From positions 46,120 through 110,119 of the forward strand of contig NZ_AONC01000014.1 in NCBI RefSeq assembly GCF_000585215.1: a DNA stretch of 64,000 bases, written 5' to 3'. Source of the DNA: Imhoffiella purpurea (GTDB taxonomy: Bacteria; Pseudomonadota; Gammaproteobacteria; Chromatiales; Chromatiaceae). Both the position numbers and the translations under genes were made by a program. Shown piece by piece: positions 15,579 to 24,739 of this stretch (within the stretch, counting starts at the first letter, position 1; each line of letters begins with the position of its first letter). The notes below the pieces were generated by a model that did no database searches, was not told the origin of the DNA, and saw only the letters and a program-made list of their open reading frames with translations.

Positions 15579-18500
15579 TCACAAACCAAGCCGATCCGCC
15601 AGATCGTCCATATCGAGTTCGCTCGCCCGATGCGCGTGGCGTATGCCGCTGGATCGATCGAGCGCATGGCGCAGCGCCTCGACGAAGTGCTGTCCCTGCT
15701 CCTCGTCGATGAGGGCGAGGTCCGCCGTGACCGACAGGTAGAGACCCTCCGCGACCCGATGGGCGAGCAAGGCGAGGGCGTGTCCGGTCCGGAAACTCGG
15801 GTCGATCGGGTTGCCCAGGCCGTTCCAGTCCACCCGCAGCCGATCCGCCGGGCCATCGCCGGACAGATCTCCCAGATAATTGAGCGCCAAGGGTGCCTGT
15901 GCGTCGCGCAGATCCCGTCCGTCCTCGCGCATCCAGGCCAGTAGCGCATGTCCCAGACCGCCCCGTGGTAGTGCCGCGAGTGGATCCTCCCGGGATCCGG
16001 CGGTCACATGGACCGGCGTGATGCGGGTGAGCCAGCCGACGAGGTCTCCGGCGGCGGGCAGGTGCGCCGGCAGGTCGCGTCCATGGGTCTCGACGTCGAT
16101 GACGCTCTCGGGCCAGCCGAACACCTCTTGGGCCGCCTCGGCCATTGCCAGCAGCAGTCCGCTGGCGAGCGGCTCGCGTCCGTTCCCGCGCCCCAGGAGA
16201 TCCGGGCTCAGCTGGTCATGGATCAGCGTCATCTCGAAGCGGTGCGTCGCGTTGCGCGCGCTGCCGTTCGGTTTGATCGGCAGACCGAGGGTCCTGCAGA
16301 CGGCCGCGACCCGGCTCCAGTAGTGCCGCTCGGAGACCGTGGTCGGCGATTGGGCCTCCCTGGCCAGCGCGGCGGTCAAGGCGCCATAGCTGGTCGCGGG
16401 CGAGGGCAGGGCGGTCTCCGGTTCTTCGAGCAGTGCCGCGAGATCGTCCAGGAGGATCCGCCAGGACAGGAGATCGACGGCCAGGTGGTGCGCGGCGAGG
16501 AAGAGACGGTCGCCCGAAGACAGGCGCAGGAGATGGGCGGCGAGGAGGCGTCCGGTCTCGGGATCGAAACCGGAATGCACCTGCTCGGCGAGCCGTTCGA
16601 GATAGGCTTCCGCCTCCCTTGCCCCATGGGTGCGGAGATCGTGCTGCTCCAGGGCGCACGGCGTCCCGGATGGTTCGAGCCGTGCCTGCTGCCGATCCAG
16701 CCGGAAGCTCAGTGCCGGATGACGCGCCGTCAGCGCGGCCAGCGCGCGTTCGACGCGGTCCGGTGTCGAGGATTCGGGCAGATCGACGAGGATCGACTGG
16801 TTGAAGCGCCCGATGGGGCCGCCGTCGCAGCGCGACAGGAACCAGTGCTGAATCGGGTGCAGGGCGGCCGGGCCAGTCTGCGCCTCGGCCAGGCTCGGGC
16901 TCGCGTCGCGTGCGTGAGCGGCGAGCGCGACGGCGGACTGGTACTGGAAGATATCGGTCGCCGTGATGCCGATCCCCAGTTTACCGAGGGCGCCGACCGC
17001 ACGAATGGCCGCGATCGAATCCCCGCCGAGCCCGAAGAACGAGCGATGCGGATCGATCCCTGTCTGTCCGAGGATCTCGGCGAAGACTCGGGCGATCGTC
17101 CGCGCGGTCTCCGTGACCTCGCCCGGTTCCTCGTCGTGCCGCTCGGTCGCCGTGGGGACCAGATCGGGCAGCTCGTCCCGGGCCAGCTTGCCGCTGACCG
17201 TGCGCGGCAGGGTCTCGATCTCGCGCAGCAGACTGGGCACGGCATAGCGCGGTAGATGCCGGAGCGCATGGGCCCTGACATCCTCCAGGAAGCTGTCTTC
17301 AACCTCGCGCGGCGCGCCCTGGTCGTCGAATAGATGGTCGCGCAGCGGATTGCCGCCAAGGTCCCCTGCCGTGTGGGGCATCGCCACCTCGAACGCCTGG
17401 ATCGGCTCGCCCTCGCGCAGGATCGCGGCGGAGAGATGGAAGTTCGGGTGCAGTCCGTCGGTATCCAGGGTGCGGGTCAGGGTTCCCTCGATCCGGTCCC
17501 CCGTCCTGAGCGCGAATCCCTCCAGCGAGATGGGAACGTAGATCGGCAGCCAGCTCGATGTCGTCTGGAGGATGTCCACCTCGCGGTTCGCCCCGACATC
17601 CAGGGTCAGCCATAGCAGGAAGCCGGTGAAGCGGCCGTCGCGCAGCGCCTCCAGCGCGATCCGGTGGCGGTCCTCCAGCGGCCAGTCCCGCGTGAAGTCG
17701 AGACGTTCGAAGACGTCGGATCCGGTCAGCAGGCGTTCGCGGTCGAGACGCCGGAGGCAGAGGCGTAGATCGAAGGGCCGTCCCCGCTGCTCGAAGATCC
17801 TCGTGACGTAGCGCGCCGCCAGTGGCGAGAACCCGGGCTCGATTTCGTCGGCCGGCAGCTCCAGGGCGGCGATGCGGGTCTCGGTGCGGCGCGGCAGCAT
17901 GTTCTCCGGCGACTTCAGCAGTGTCCGGGCCGCCTTCAGGATGACCGCCGCGCCTTCCGAGCCGCCGATCGAACCCACGATCTCCGAGATGCACCAGTCG
18001 ACCTTCTCCGGCAGTTGGATGCTGGAGGCGTCGCCCGTAACGATGCGGATGCGCTCCTCCAGTCCCAGCTCGGAGACCGTCGCGCGCGCCCGGTCGGCGA
18101 TCTCGGGATTGATCTCGATGGCGTAGACGTATCGCGCCCCCGCCTCGACGGCCATGCGCGAGAGGACCGCATAGGGTCCCGGGCCGACCTCGAGCACGGT
18201 CTTGCCCGGCAGATAGCGGCGGAATCCCTCCATATAGCGGAGGTTGCGGCCGCGGTCGGTGGCCATGGCCGAATAGAGGATGTCGTCGTAGACGAAGAGC
18301 TCGGCGATGGACGGCCAGACGCCGACCTTTCCGGGCCGGCGCAGGATCCAGGCGCCGACCGAGGTATAGCGGCCCTCGTCGCCCAATGGGGTCACGACCG
18401 CCTCGGCGACCTCGGGCGCCCCCCTCAGGGTCTCGGCGACCTCGTCGAGCTCCAGGCGCTGACCGGCGACCTTGATCTGGCCATCGTTGCGTCCGGCGAA

Positions 18501-21500
18501 GAGGAGCTCGCCGTCGTCGCGCAGGATCCCCATGTCCCCGGTGCGATAGACCCGTGTATCGGCACCGTCCGGCCCCTTCGTGAAGGCGGCGGCCGTCAGG
18601 TCGGGGCGCTTCAGATAGCCCCGGGCCAGCCCCAGGCCATGGAGACGGATCTCGCCGGGCACCCCGATCGGGCAGGGACGGTCCTTGGGGTCGCGAATGG
18701 CGAGACCGCAGCCCGCGATGGGGCGGCCGATCGGGATTCGGGGCCCAGGCGTCTCGGGCCGCGTCCGGAAGATGGTCGAGCACACCGAGTTCTCGGCGGG
18801 ACCGTAGGCATTGAAGAGACGCAGTCTGGCGCCGAAGCGGCGGGCGTCCTCGACGCGCGCCGGTTCTCCGGCCGAGACCAGGGTTGCGAGGCTGTCGGGC
18901 AGATGGTCCCCGATGACGGCGAGGTAGCTCGGCGGCAGGGTCGCGACGCTCACGCGCGTCCGCTCCATGAAATGGCGCAGCTCGGATGGATGCTCGACCG
19001 TCGCCTGCGAGGGGATCGCCAGCCGTCCCCCGGACAGGAGCGCGGTGAAGATCTCGGAGATGGAGGCGTCGAAGACGGGGGCGGCGAATTGCAGCACACG
19101 GCTGTTCTCCGTCATCCCGAAGGTCTCGATCTGCTCGCGGATCATATTGGCGACGCCCGCGTGCTCGATCAGCACGCCCTTGGGTTCGCCGGTCGATCCG
19201 GAGGTGAAAAGGATGTAGGCCAGCCCCTCGGGGCGCGCCCGATCCACGGCATCCCGGACCGGGGCGATCTGGCCCGGATCGATCCGGGTCCGCGAGGCGG
19301 GCAGCTCGGCCATCGGCAGAGCGGTCAGCACATGGCGGATCTCGGCCCAGTCCAGGGTCGCCTCGATCCGGGTCCGCGGCCAGCGCTCGTCGAGCGCCAC
19401 ATAGGCCCCGCCGGCCTTGAGGATTCCCAGGATCCCGGCGATCCCTAGGATCGAGCGGACGCCGAGCACGGCGACCGCCTCCTCGGGCTGCAGACCGCGC
19501 GCGATCAGGTCGTGCGCAATGCCGTTGCCGAGCCGGTCCAGCTCGGCATAGGTCAGGCTGCCGGTCTCGTCCGAGACCGCGATGCGGTCCGCGCGCTCCT
19601 CGACGACGTCCGAGAAGATCCGGGTCAGGCTCCGGGCCGGGCGCCCCTGATGGCTTCGGTCCAGCCGGGCCACGAGCGCGGCCTGGTCGGCGTCATAGGG
19701 TGTCAGATCCGCGACGGGCGACTCGCAACCGGGCATGAGCTGCTCCAGGATCGCCCCGTAATGGCGGGCGATGCGCACCACCTGTTCGGCGTCGAACAGG
19801 GCGGTGTCGTAGTTCAATGCCAGGGTGAAGGCGCCGCGCCGGCGGTCGTGGGTGACATGGAAGACGAGGTCGAAGCGGCTGAAGCGCCATTCGGTGTCGC
19901 GGCCCAGGGGGGACAGCGCGACGCCGGGCAGCTGCAGCTCGGGGCGATCGGCGTCGTAGAAGACCAGCAGCAGGTTGCAGATGGGATTGCGGGAGAGGTC
20001 CCGCGCCCGGCCCTGACCCGCGATCATGCGCTGGAAGGGCCACTCCTGATGGTCGAGCGCCTCTCTCAGGTCGCGCGTCGTGCGATCGATCAGCTCGGCG
20101 ACCGTCTCCTGGTCGTGGAGACGCAGGCGCAACGGCAACGTGTTGGCGAAGAAGCCGATCTGATTGTCCAGGTCGGGATGGTTGCGGCCCAGGACGGGCG
20201 TCCCGATCACCATGTCGGACTGGCAGGAGCGCTGTTCCATGGCGATCGCCAGACCGGACAGCAGCAGGGCGAAGAGGCTGGTGCCGCGTGCCTGGGCCAG
20301 GGCGGACAGGGTGTCGGCGAGTGCGGGCGGCAGCTCCTGGTGGAGCGTGCGGCCCTCGAATGCCTGGCGGGCCGGGCGTGCCTTGGCCTCCGGGAGCTCG
20401 ACCGATTCGGGTGCCCTGCTCAGGACCCTCCGCCAATAGTCGTCGAGCCCTTGGGCCGTCTCGCTACGCAGACGCTCGGCCTGCCAGGCGACCACATCGC
20501 GGTACTGGAGCCGGGGCGCCGGCGTCGGGCCATCCGTGGCGTAGGCATCGCCGAGCCGCTGGACGAAGATGTCGAGCGATTCGCCGTCGCAGACGGCGTG
20601 ATGGAAGGTGACGACCAGGATCGTCTCGGCGCCGGACGCGGCGGCCGCCGCGACGAGGCGCAGGAGCGGCGGCTGGCTCAGGTCGAAGGGGCGTTCCCGT
20701 TCCTCGATCAGGAGACTCTCCGCCAGCGTCTCGACATCCGACGCATCGGCCAGGACGCGGCGCTCGATCCGGAATTCCAGGTTCCGGTCCACCCTCTGGC
20801 AGGGGACGGAGTCGATCTCGAGGATACGTGTGCGCAGGATGTCGTAGGACTCCATCACCGACTGGAAGGCCCGTTCGAGCCGGTCGAGATCCAGTCCGGG
20901 TCCGGCGCGGAAGCCGTAGCAGAGATTGTAGGCGACCGGGCTCATGCCGATCCGGTGCATGGCCCACAGCTGTTCCTGGGTGTCGGATAAGGGGTCCTGG
21001 GGTGCCGGCACGGCCTGAGGGATCCCGGCCGGGGCCGCCGAGGTCTCTCCGGGGCCCATGAGCTCGGCCAGTCGGCGGATGGTCCGGGCCTCGAAGAAGT
21101 CGGCGATCTTGAGATCCTGTCCGGTGGCGCGGAAGATCTCGCCGACCAGCTTGATGGCCTTCAGCGAGTCGCCTCCGAGATCGGCGAAGGGGGTTTCGAC
21201 GCCGATCCGCTCGACCTTGAGGACCTTGCGCCACAGCCCCTCCAGCAGGGCCTCGGTCGGGTTCGCCGCGGCGACCGGGCCGGCGGCCCCGTGGACCAGC
21301 GCATCGGGCCGCGGCAGCGAGCGCTTGTCGACCTTGCCGTTCATCAGCAGCGGCAGCTCGTCGAGCGGCACCATGAATCTGGGCGTCATGTAGGCCGGCA
21401 GCAGGCTGGCCAGATGCGCCCGCAGCCGATCGGCGTCGCGGCTGCCTGGGCCGACGAGATAGGCGATCAGGAAGGGATCGGCCGGATCCTCGCGATCCAC

Positions 21501-22823
21501 GACCATGGCGCAGAGATCGATGCCTGGCGCCGTGCGCAGGGCCAGCTCGACCTCGCCCGCCTCCACCCGGTTGCCGGCGATCTTGACCTGGGCGTCGCGG
21601 CGGCCGAGACATTCCAGTCGTCCGTCGGGCAGCATGCGGCCCAGGTCGCCGCTGCGGTAGATGAGGTCGTTCTGCTGCTCGCCGAAGGGGTTCTTCTGGA
21701 AGACCTCGCGCGTCGCCTCGGGGTCGTTGACGTAGCCCAGGGAGGGGAAGGCGGTGCGGATGCAGATCTCGCCGATCTCGCCGGTCAGGGCCGGGCGGTC
21801 CGGTTTGAGCACCAATGCCGCCGTGTCGGGCAGACAGCGTCCGACGGGCAGGATGCCGTCCGCGATCGGCGTTCCTGCATCGATCTCCTCGTAGAGCTTG
21901 GCCAGGGTCGTTTCCGAGGGGCCGTAGAGGTTGACGATGCGCTGCTCGCGCCCGGCGACCGCCCGCCAGTCCATGAGATCGCGTCCGAACAGCGGCTCCC
22001 CGGCCAGGAAGAGCATGGTCAGCCGCTCCAGTGAGGCGCGCTCGGGCTCGGGCTGCGCGGCACGCGCCTGGGCGAGCAGACGCAGGAGGCTGGGAACGCA
22101 ATGCAGCAGGGTCACGCCCCGGGCCTCGATCCAGCGCAGCAGGGCGGGCGGATCGGCGATCGTCTCGCGCGGGGGGATGGTGACTTGGCCGCCAAGCGTC
22201 AGCGGCAGCAGGATATCGCGCAGACTGACATCGAAGGTCACGGGCGCGAGCTGGGCGGTGATGGTGTCGGCGGTCAGCTCGAAGGTCGCGCGTTGCCACC
22301 GGAGGAAGTGGTCGAGGCTCTTGTGGCGCCCCAGGATCCCCTTGGGAACCCCGGTGGAGCCCGAGGTGAACATGAGGTAGCTGGCTGCATTGGGGGCCAG
22401 GGTATCGACTTGGAGCGTCTCGGGCGTCAGGGTCTCCAGGTCGATGCTCGGGATCTCGGGGGCCAGGGATCCGGCCGCCTCCCCGGTGGCGCCGACATGG
22501 ACCAGGACGAATGGACGGGCCTTCTCCAGCATGGCCCGGATGCGGGCGGGCGGAAGGTCCGGGTCGATCGGCATGAAGGCGAGTCCGGACGCGGCGGTCC
22601 CGAGCGTCGCGGCGACCTGCGCGCTGCCGGACCGGCAGAGGATCGCGGCGATGGCGGGTCCCTGCGACGGCTTCGGGATCCGGCGCAGCGCCTCGGCGAG
22701 ACCGCCGGCGAGCCCGGCGAGCTCGGCATAGGTAAGTGAGCGCACCGCATCCGCGACCGCGATGTCGGTACTGTGATCGGTCGCCGCCTGCAGAATGGCT
22801 GTCCTGTAATCGAGCATCGTCAT
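15579..22823 (-). CDS. NRPS, two modules: A-PCP-C-A(MT)-PCP-E
   Basis: A 2414-aa protein. Domains: A1 about 10-500 (TSGSTGVPKG, NGKVDK), PCP about 525-590 (Ser in LGGDSLKAI), C about 610-1040 (HHAVCDG), A2 about 1070-1885 interrupted between motifs A8 and A9 by a methyltransferase (about 1500-1840), PCP about 1905-1970 (LGGDSIAAI), and a C-terminal epimerization domain (about 1990-2400, HHLAVDLLSW). By eye, the A1 pocket reads D-V-R-H-F-A-L-L-A (no clear match) and A2 reads D-A-S-T-V-A-A-V-C, close to Phe/Tyr codes. The methyltransferase has LEVGPGP and a PRMT-like SEIVGSIGG loop. A1 lacks a C domain; the C at the end of the 4591-aa protein should feed it. No thioesterase is present, so the chain must pass on after epimerization, presumably to the 1254-aa protein. 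Confidence 0.92.
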   Translation of the reverse strand: MTMLDYRTAILQAATDHSTDIAVADAVRSLTYAELAGLAGGLAEALRRIPKPSQGPAIAAILCRSGSAQVAATLGTAASGLAFMPIDPDLPPARIRAMLEKARPFVLVHVGATGEAAGSLAPEIPSIDLETLTPETLQVDTLAPNAASYLMFTSGSTGVPKGILGRHKSLDHFLRWQRATFELTADTITAQLAPVTFDVSLRDILLPLTLGGQVTIPPRETIADPPALLRWIEARGVTLLHCVPSLLRLLAQARAAQPEPERASLERLTMLFLAGEPLFGRDLMDWRAVAGREQRIVNLYGPSETTLAKLYEEIDAGTPIADGILPVGRCLPDTAALVLKPDRPALTGEIGEICIRTAFPSLGYVNDPEATREVFQKNPFGEQQNDLIYRSGDLGRMLPDGRLECLGRRDAQVKIAGNRVEAGEVELALRTAPGIDLCAMVVDREDPADPFLIAYLVGPGSRDADRLRAHLASLLPAYMTPRFMVPLDELPLLMNGKVDKRSLPRPDALVHGAAGPVAAANPTEALLEGLWRKVLKVERIGVETPFADLGGDSLKAIKLVGEIFRATGQDLKIADFFEARTIRRLAELMGPGETSAAPAGIPQAVPAPQDPLSDTQEQLWAMHRIGMSPVAYNLCYGFRAGPGLDLDRLERAFQSVMESYDILRTRILEIDSVPCQRVDRNLEFRIERRVLADASDVETLAESLLIEERERPFDLSQPPLLRLVAAAAASGAETILVVTFHHAVCDGESLDIFVQRLGDAYATDGPTPAPRLQYRDVVAWQAERLRSETAQGLDDYWRRVLSRAPESVELPEAKARPARQAFEGRTLHQELPPALADTLSALAQARGTSLFALLLSGLAIAMEQRSCQSDMVIGTPVLGRNHPDLDNQIGFFANTLPLRLRLHDQETVAELIDRTTRDLREALDHQEWPFQRMIAGQGRARDLSRNPICNLLLVFYDADRPELQLPGVALSPLGRDTEWRFSRFDLVFHVTHDRRRGAFTLALNYDTALFDAEQVVRIARHYGAILEQLMPGCESPVADLTPYDADQAALVARLDRSHQGRPARSLTRIFSDVVEERADRIAVSDETGSLTYAELDRLGNGIAHDLIARGLQPEEAVAVLGVRSILGIAGILGILKAGGAYVALDERWPRTRIEATLDWAEIRHVLTALPMAELPASRTRIDPGQIAPVRDAVDRARPEGLAYILFTSGSTGEPKGVLIEHAGVANMIREQIETFGMTENSRVLQFAAPVFDASISEIFTALLSGGRLAIPSQATVEHPSELRHFMERTRVSVATLPPSYLAVIGDHLPDSLATLVSAGEPARVEDARRFGARLRLFNAYGPAENSVCSTIFRTRPETPGPRIPIGRPIAGCGLAIRDPKDRPCPIGVPGEIRLHGLGLARGYLKRPDLTAAAFTKGPDGADTRVYRTGDMGILRDDGELLFAGRNDGQIKVAGQRLELDEVAETLRGAPEVAEAVVTPLGDEGRYTSVGAWILRRPGKVGVWPSIAELFVYDDILYSAMATDRGRNLRYMEGFRRYLPGKTVLEVGPGPYAVLSRMAVEAGARYVYAIEINPEIADRARATVSELGLEERIRIVTGDASSIQLPEKVDWCISEIVGSIGGSEGAAVILKAARTLLKSPENMLPRRTETRIAALELPADEIEPGFSPLAARYVTRIFEQRGRPFDLRLCLRRLDRERLLTGSDVFERLDFTRDWPLEDRHRIALEALRDGRFTGFLLWLTLDVGANREVDILQTTSSWLPIYVPISLEGFALRTGDRIEGTLTRTLDTDGLHPNFHLSAAILREGEPIQAFEVAMPHTAGDLGGNPLRDHLFDDQGAPREVEDSFLEDVRAHALRHLPRYAVPSLLREIETLPRTVSGKLARDELPDLVPTATERHDEEPGEVTETARTIARVFAEILGQTGIDPHRSFFGLGGDSIAAIRAVGALGKLGIGITATDIFQYQSAVALAAHARDASPSLAEAQTGPAALHPIQHWFLSRCDGGPIGRFNQSILVDLPESSTPDRVERALAALTARHPALSFRLDRQQARLEPSGTPCALEQHDLRTHGAREAEAYLERLAEQVHSGFDPETGRLLAAHLLRLSSGDRLFLAAHHLAVDLLSWRILLDDLAALLEEPETALPSPATSYGALTAALAREAQSPTTVSERHYWSRVAAVCRTLGLPIKPNGSARNATHRFEMTLIHDQLSPDLLGRGNGREPLASGLLLAMAEAAQEVFGWPESVIDVETHGRDLPAHLPAAGDLVGWLTRITPVHVTAGSREDPLAALPRGGLGHALLAWMREDGRDLRDAQAPLALNYLGDLSGDGPADRLRVDWNGLGNPIDPSFRTGHALALLAHRVAEGLYLSVTADLALIDEEQGQHFVEALRHALDRSSGIRHAHRASELDMDDLADRLGL

Positions 22824-22866
22824 GCGTGTCCCCAGGTCGCTTGTGCCGCCTCGATCGAGCGGTCTG

Positions 22867-24732
22867 TCACGGTGAAGAGAGATCGAACATGTCCATCAGC
22901 AGCTCCGTGGTCAGGACGATCATGAGATAGTCGTCCTCGTAGGTCTGGCTGATGTCGAATCCAGGTTTCTCGTATTGCGCCCGCAGCCGCGCCACGGCTG
23001 CGGGATCGAAGACGCCGCGCCGCGCGACGGTCTCGGGCGAGAGCAGGTCCAGGATCCAGTCCTGGCCCCTGCGCAGCAGTTGCGGGCTGCCCTGGGCGAC
23101 GAAGCTGAACTTGCGCCGCGCGACCAGCTCGGCGGGCAGATACCGGCGCGCGAGGGCCTTGAGCAGATATTTCTCCTCGCCTCCGCGCACCATCAGCTCC
23201 GGCGGGATGCGGCGGGCGACGTCGATTACGTCCGGATCCAGGAATGGATAGCGGGCCTCGACGCTCGCGGCGTAGGCGACCCGGTCCGAGTGGTCCGCCA
23301 GAAGATGGTCCGGCAGACGCAGCTTGAGATCCAGATAGGAGCGTTTGTGGAAGTCCGAGCGCCCGGCCAGCTGTCCGAGATCCACCGGCGGGGCGGCGAG
23401 CGCCGAGAAGCCGGGGCGGCGCGCCGCCAGATCGGGCGAGAGCAGAGCCTGGGTCAGCTCGGCATTGGCCGAGTAGTCGCGTTCGTAGAAGAAGCCGCCG
23501 TCGCCCCAGAGCCGGGCGCGGGTCTCCTCCTCCAGCAGGGCCTCCAGATCGAATCCCCCGCCGTCCGACCGCGCCTGGTCGAGCCGATATCCGACATAGC
23601 CCCCGAACAGCTCGTCGGCCCCTTCACCGGTCAGCACGACCCGCATGTCCTCTCGGCGCACCAGTCTGGCCAGCGCCAGGGTACAGGCGTTGTAGCTCTC
23701 CTTGAGGGCGGTCTCGCCGGCCCAGACCACGTCCCGGAGACTCGAGAGCACCTCGTCCTCGTCGAATTCGACCGCGTGATGGACGCTGCCCAGACGATCC
23801 ACCATGAGCGCCTGCCAGCGTCGTTCGTCGATCTCGGGGCGGTCGAAGGTGATCGAGAAGCTGTGTCGGGTCTGCTCGGGATCGATCGCGTGGGTGAGGG
23901 CGGCGATCAGCGAGGAGTCCAGTCCGCCGCTGACATAGAGACCCACGGGTACGTCCGCCATCAGCCGGCGGCGCACCGCCTGGGTCAGGGCGGCGTCGAG
24001 CGCGTCGATCAGCTCGGCCTCGTCGGCCTCGGTGGCGGCGGAATCGGCGCGGGTCGGGAAATCGTAGTCCCAATAGCGGATCTCGCGGCAGCGGTCGCCC
24101 TCGACCACCAGCAGGTGTCCGGGCGCGAGCGCATGGATTCCCGCGAACAGGGTGCGCGGGCTCACCAGTCCGGGGAATGTCAGGATCTGGTCCAGTCCCG
24201 CCGGATCCAGCCGGCGCTCGACCTCGGGGTGCGCCAGCAGGGCCTTGATCTCGGAGCCGAAGGCGATGCCACGCGCGGTTCGGGTCCAGAACAGGGGGGC
24301 GATCCCGGTCTGGTCGCGTCCGAGCACCAGACGGTCGCGGGGGGCGTCGTAGACGGCGAAGGCGAACTGTCCGTTCAGGCGCTCGGCGAGCTGGAGCCCG
24401 TCGCGCCGATAGAGATGGGGCAAGACCTCCACGTCGCAGTGCGTCGAGAGTTCGGCCCCGTCGAGCCGCAGCTCGGCGCGCAGCTCCCGATGGTTGTAGA
24501 TCTCGGCATTGGCGACGGAGACGATGCGTCCGCCATCGGCGTACATGGGCTGGTGCCCGTCCGCGATGTCGACGATGGCCAGGCGCCGACAGCCCAGGGC
24601 CGCCTTGTCGCCGACCGACAGGCCCGCTTCGTCGGGGCCGCGATGGAGGATCCGCGCCATCATGGATTCGAGGATGGTCCGCGCCTCCGGGCCGAGCCCC
24701 CCGTGCTCATAGATTCCGGCGATGCCGCACAT
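22867..24732 (-). CDS. asnB: Asparagine synthetase, glutamine-hydrolysing (AsnB-type)
   Basis: A 621-aa protein beginning MCGIAGIYEHGG, so Cys2 is the exposed glutaminase nucleophile after Met removal. A class II glutamine amidotransferase domain (about 1-205) precedes the ATP-pyrophosphatase synthetase domain with the SGGLDSSLIA loop. It makes Asn from Asp and Gln. It starts 7 bp after the 4591-aa synthase stop and ends 43 bp before the next NRPS, so it is firmly within the operon. The last A domain of the cluster has an Asp/Asn-type pocket, and the enzyme may supply Asn. Amidation of a carboxyl on the product is an alternative. The ATG at 24732 is fixed by the required Cys2. Confidence 0.92.
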   Translation of the reverse strand: MCGIAGIYEHGGLGPEARTILESMMARILHRGPDEAGLSVGDKAALGCRRLAIVDIADGHQPMYADGGRIVSVANAEIYNHRELRAELRLDGAELSTHCDVEVLPHLYRRDGLQLAERLNGQFAFAVYDAPRDRLVLGRDQTGIAPLFWTRTARGIAFGSEIKALLAHPEVERRLDPAGLDQILTFPGLVSPRTLFAGIHALAPGHLLVVEGDRCREIRYWDYDFPTRADSAATEADEAELIDALDAALTQAVRRRLMADVPVGLYVSGGLDSSLIAALTHAIDPEQTRHSFSITFDRPEIDERRWQALMVDRLGSVHHAVEFDEDEVLSSLRDVVWAGETALKESYNACTLALARLVRREDMRVVLTGEGADELFGGYVGYRLDQARSDGGGFDLEALLEEETRARLWGDGGFFYERDYSANAELTQALLSPDLAARRPGFSALAAPPVDLGQLAGRSDFHKRSYLDLKLRLPDHLLADHSDRVAYAASVEARYPFLDPDVIDVARRIPPELMVRGGEEKYLLKALARRYLPAELVARRKFSFVAQGSPQLLRRGQDWILDLLSPETVARRGVFDPAAVARLRAQYEKPGFDISQTYEDDYLMIVLTTELLMDMFDLSSP

Positions 24733-24739
24733 GGCCCGT

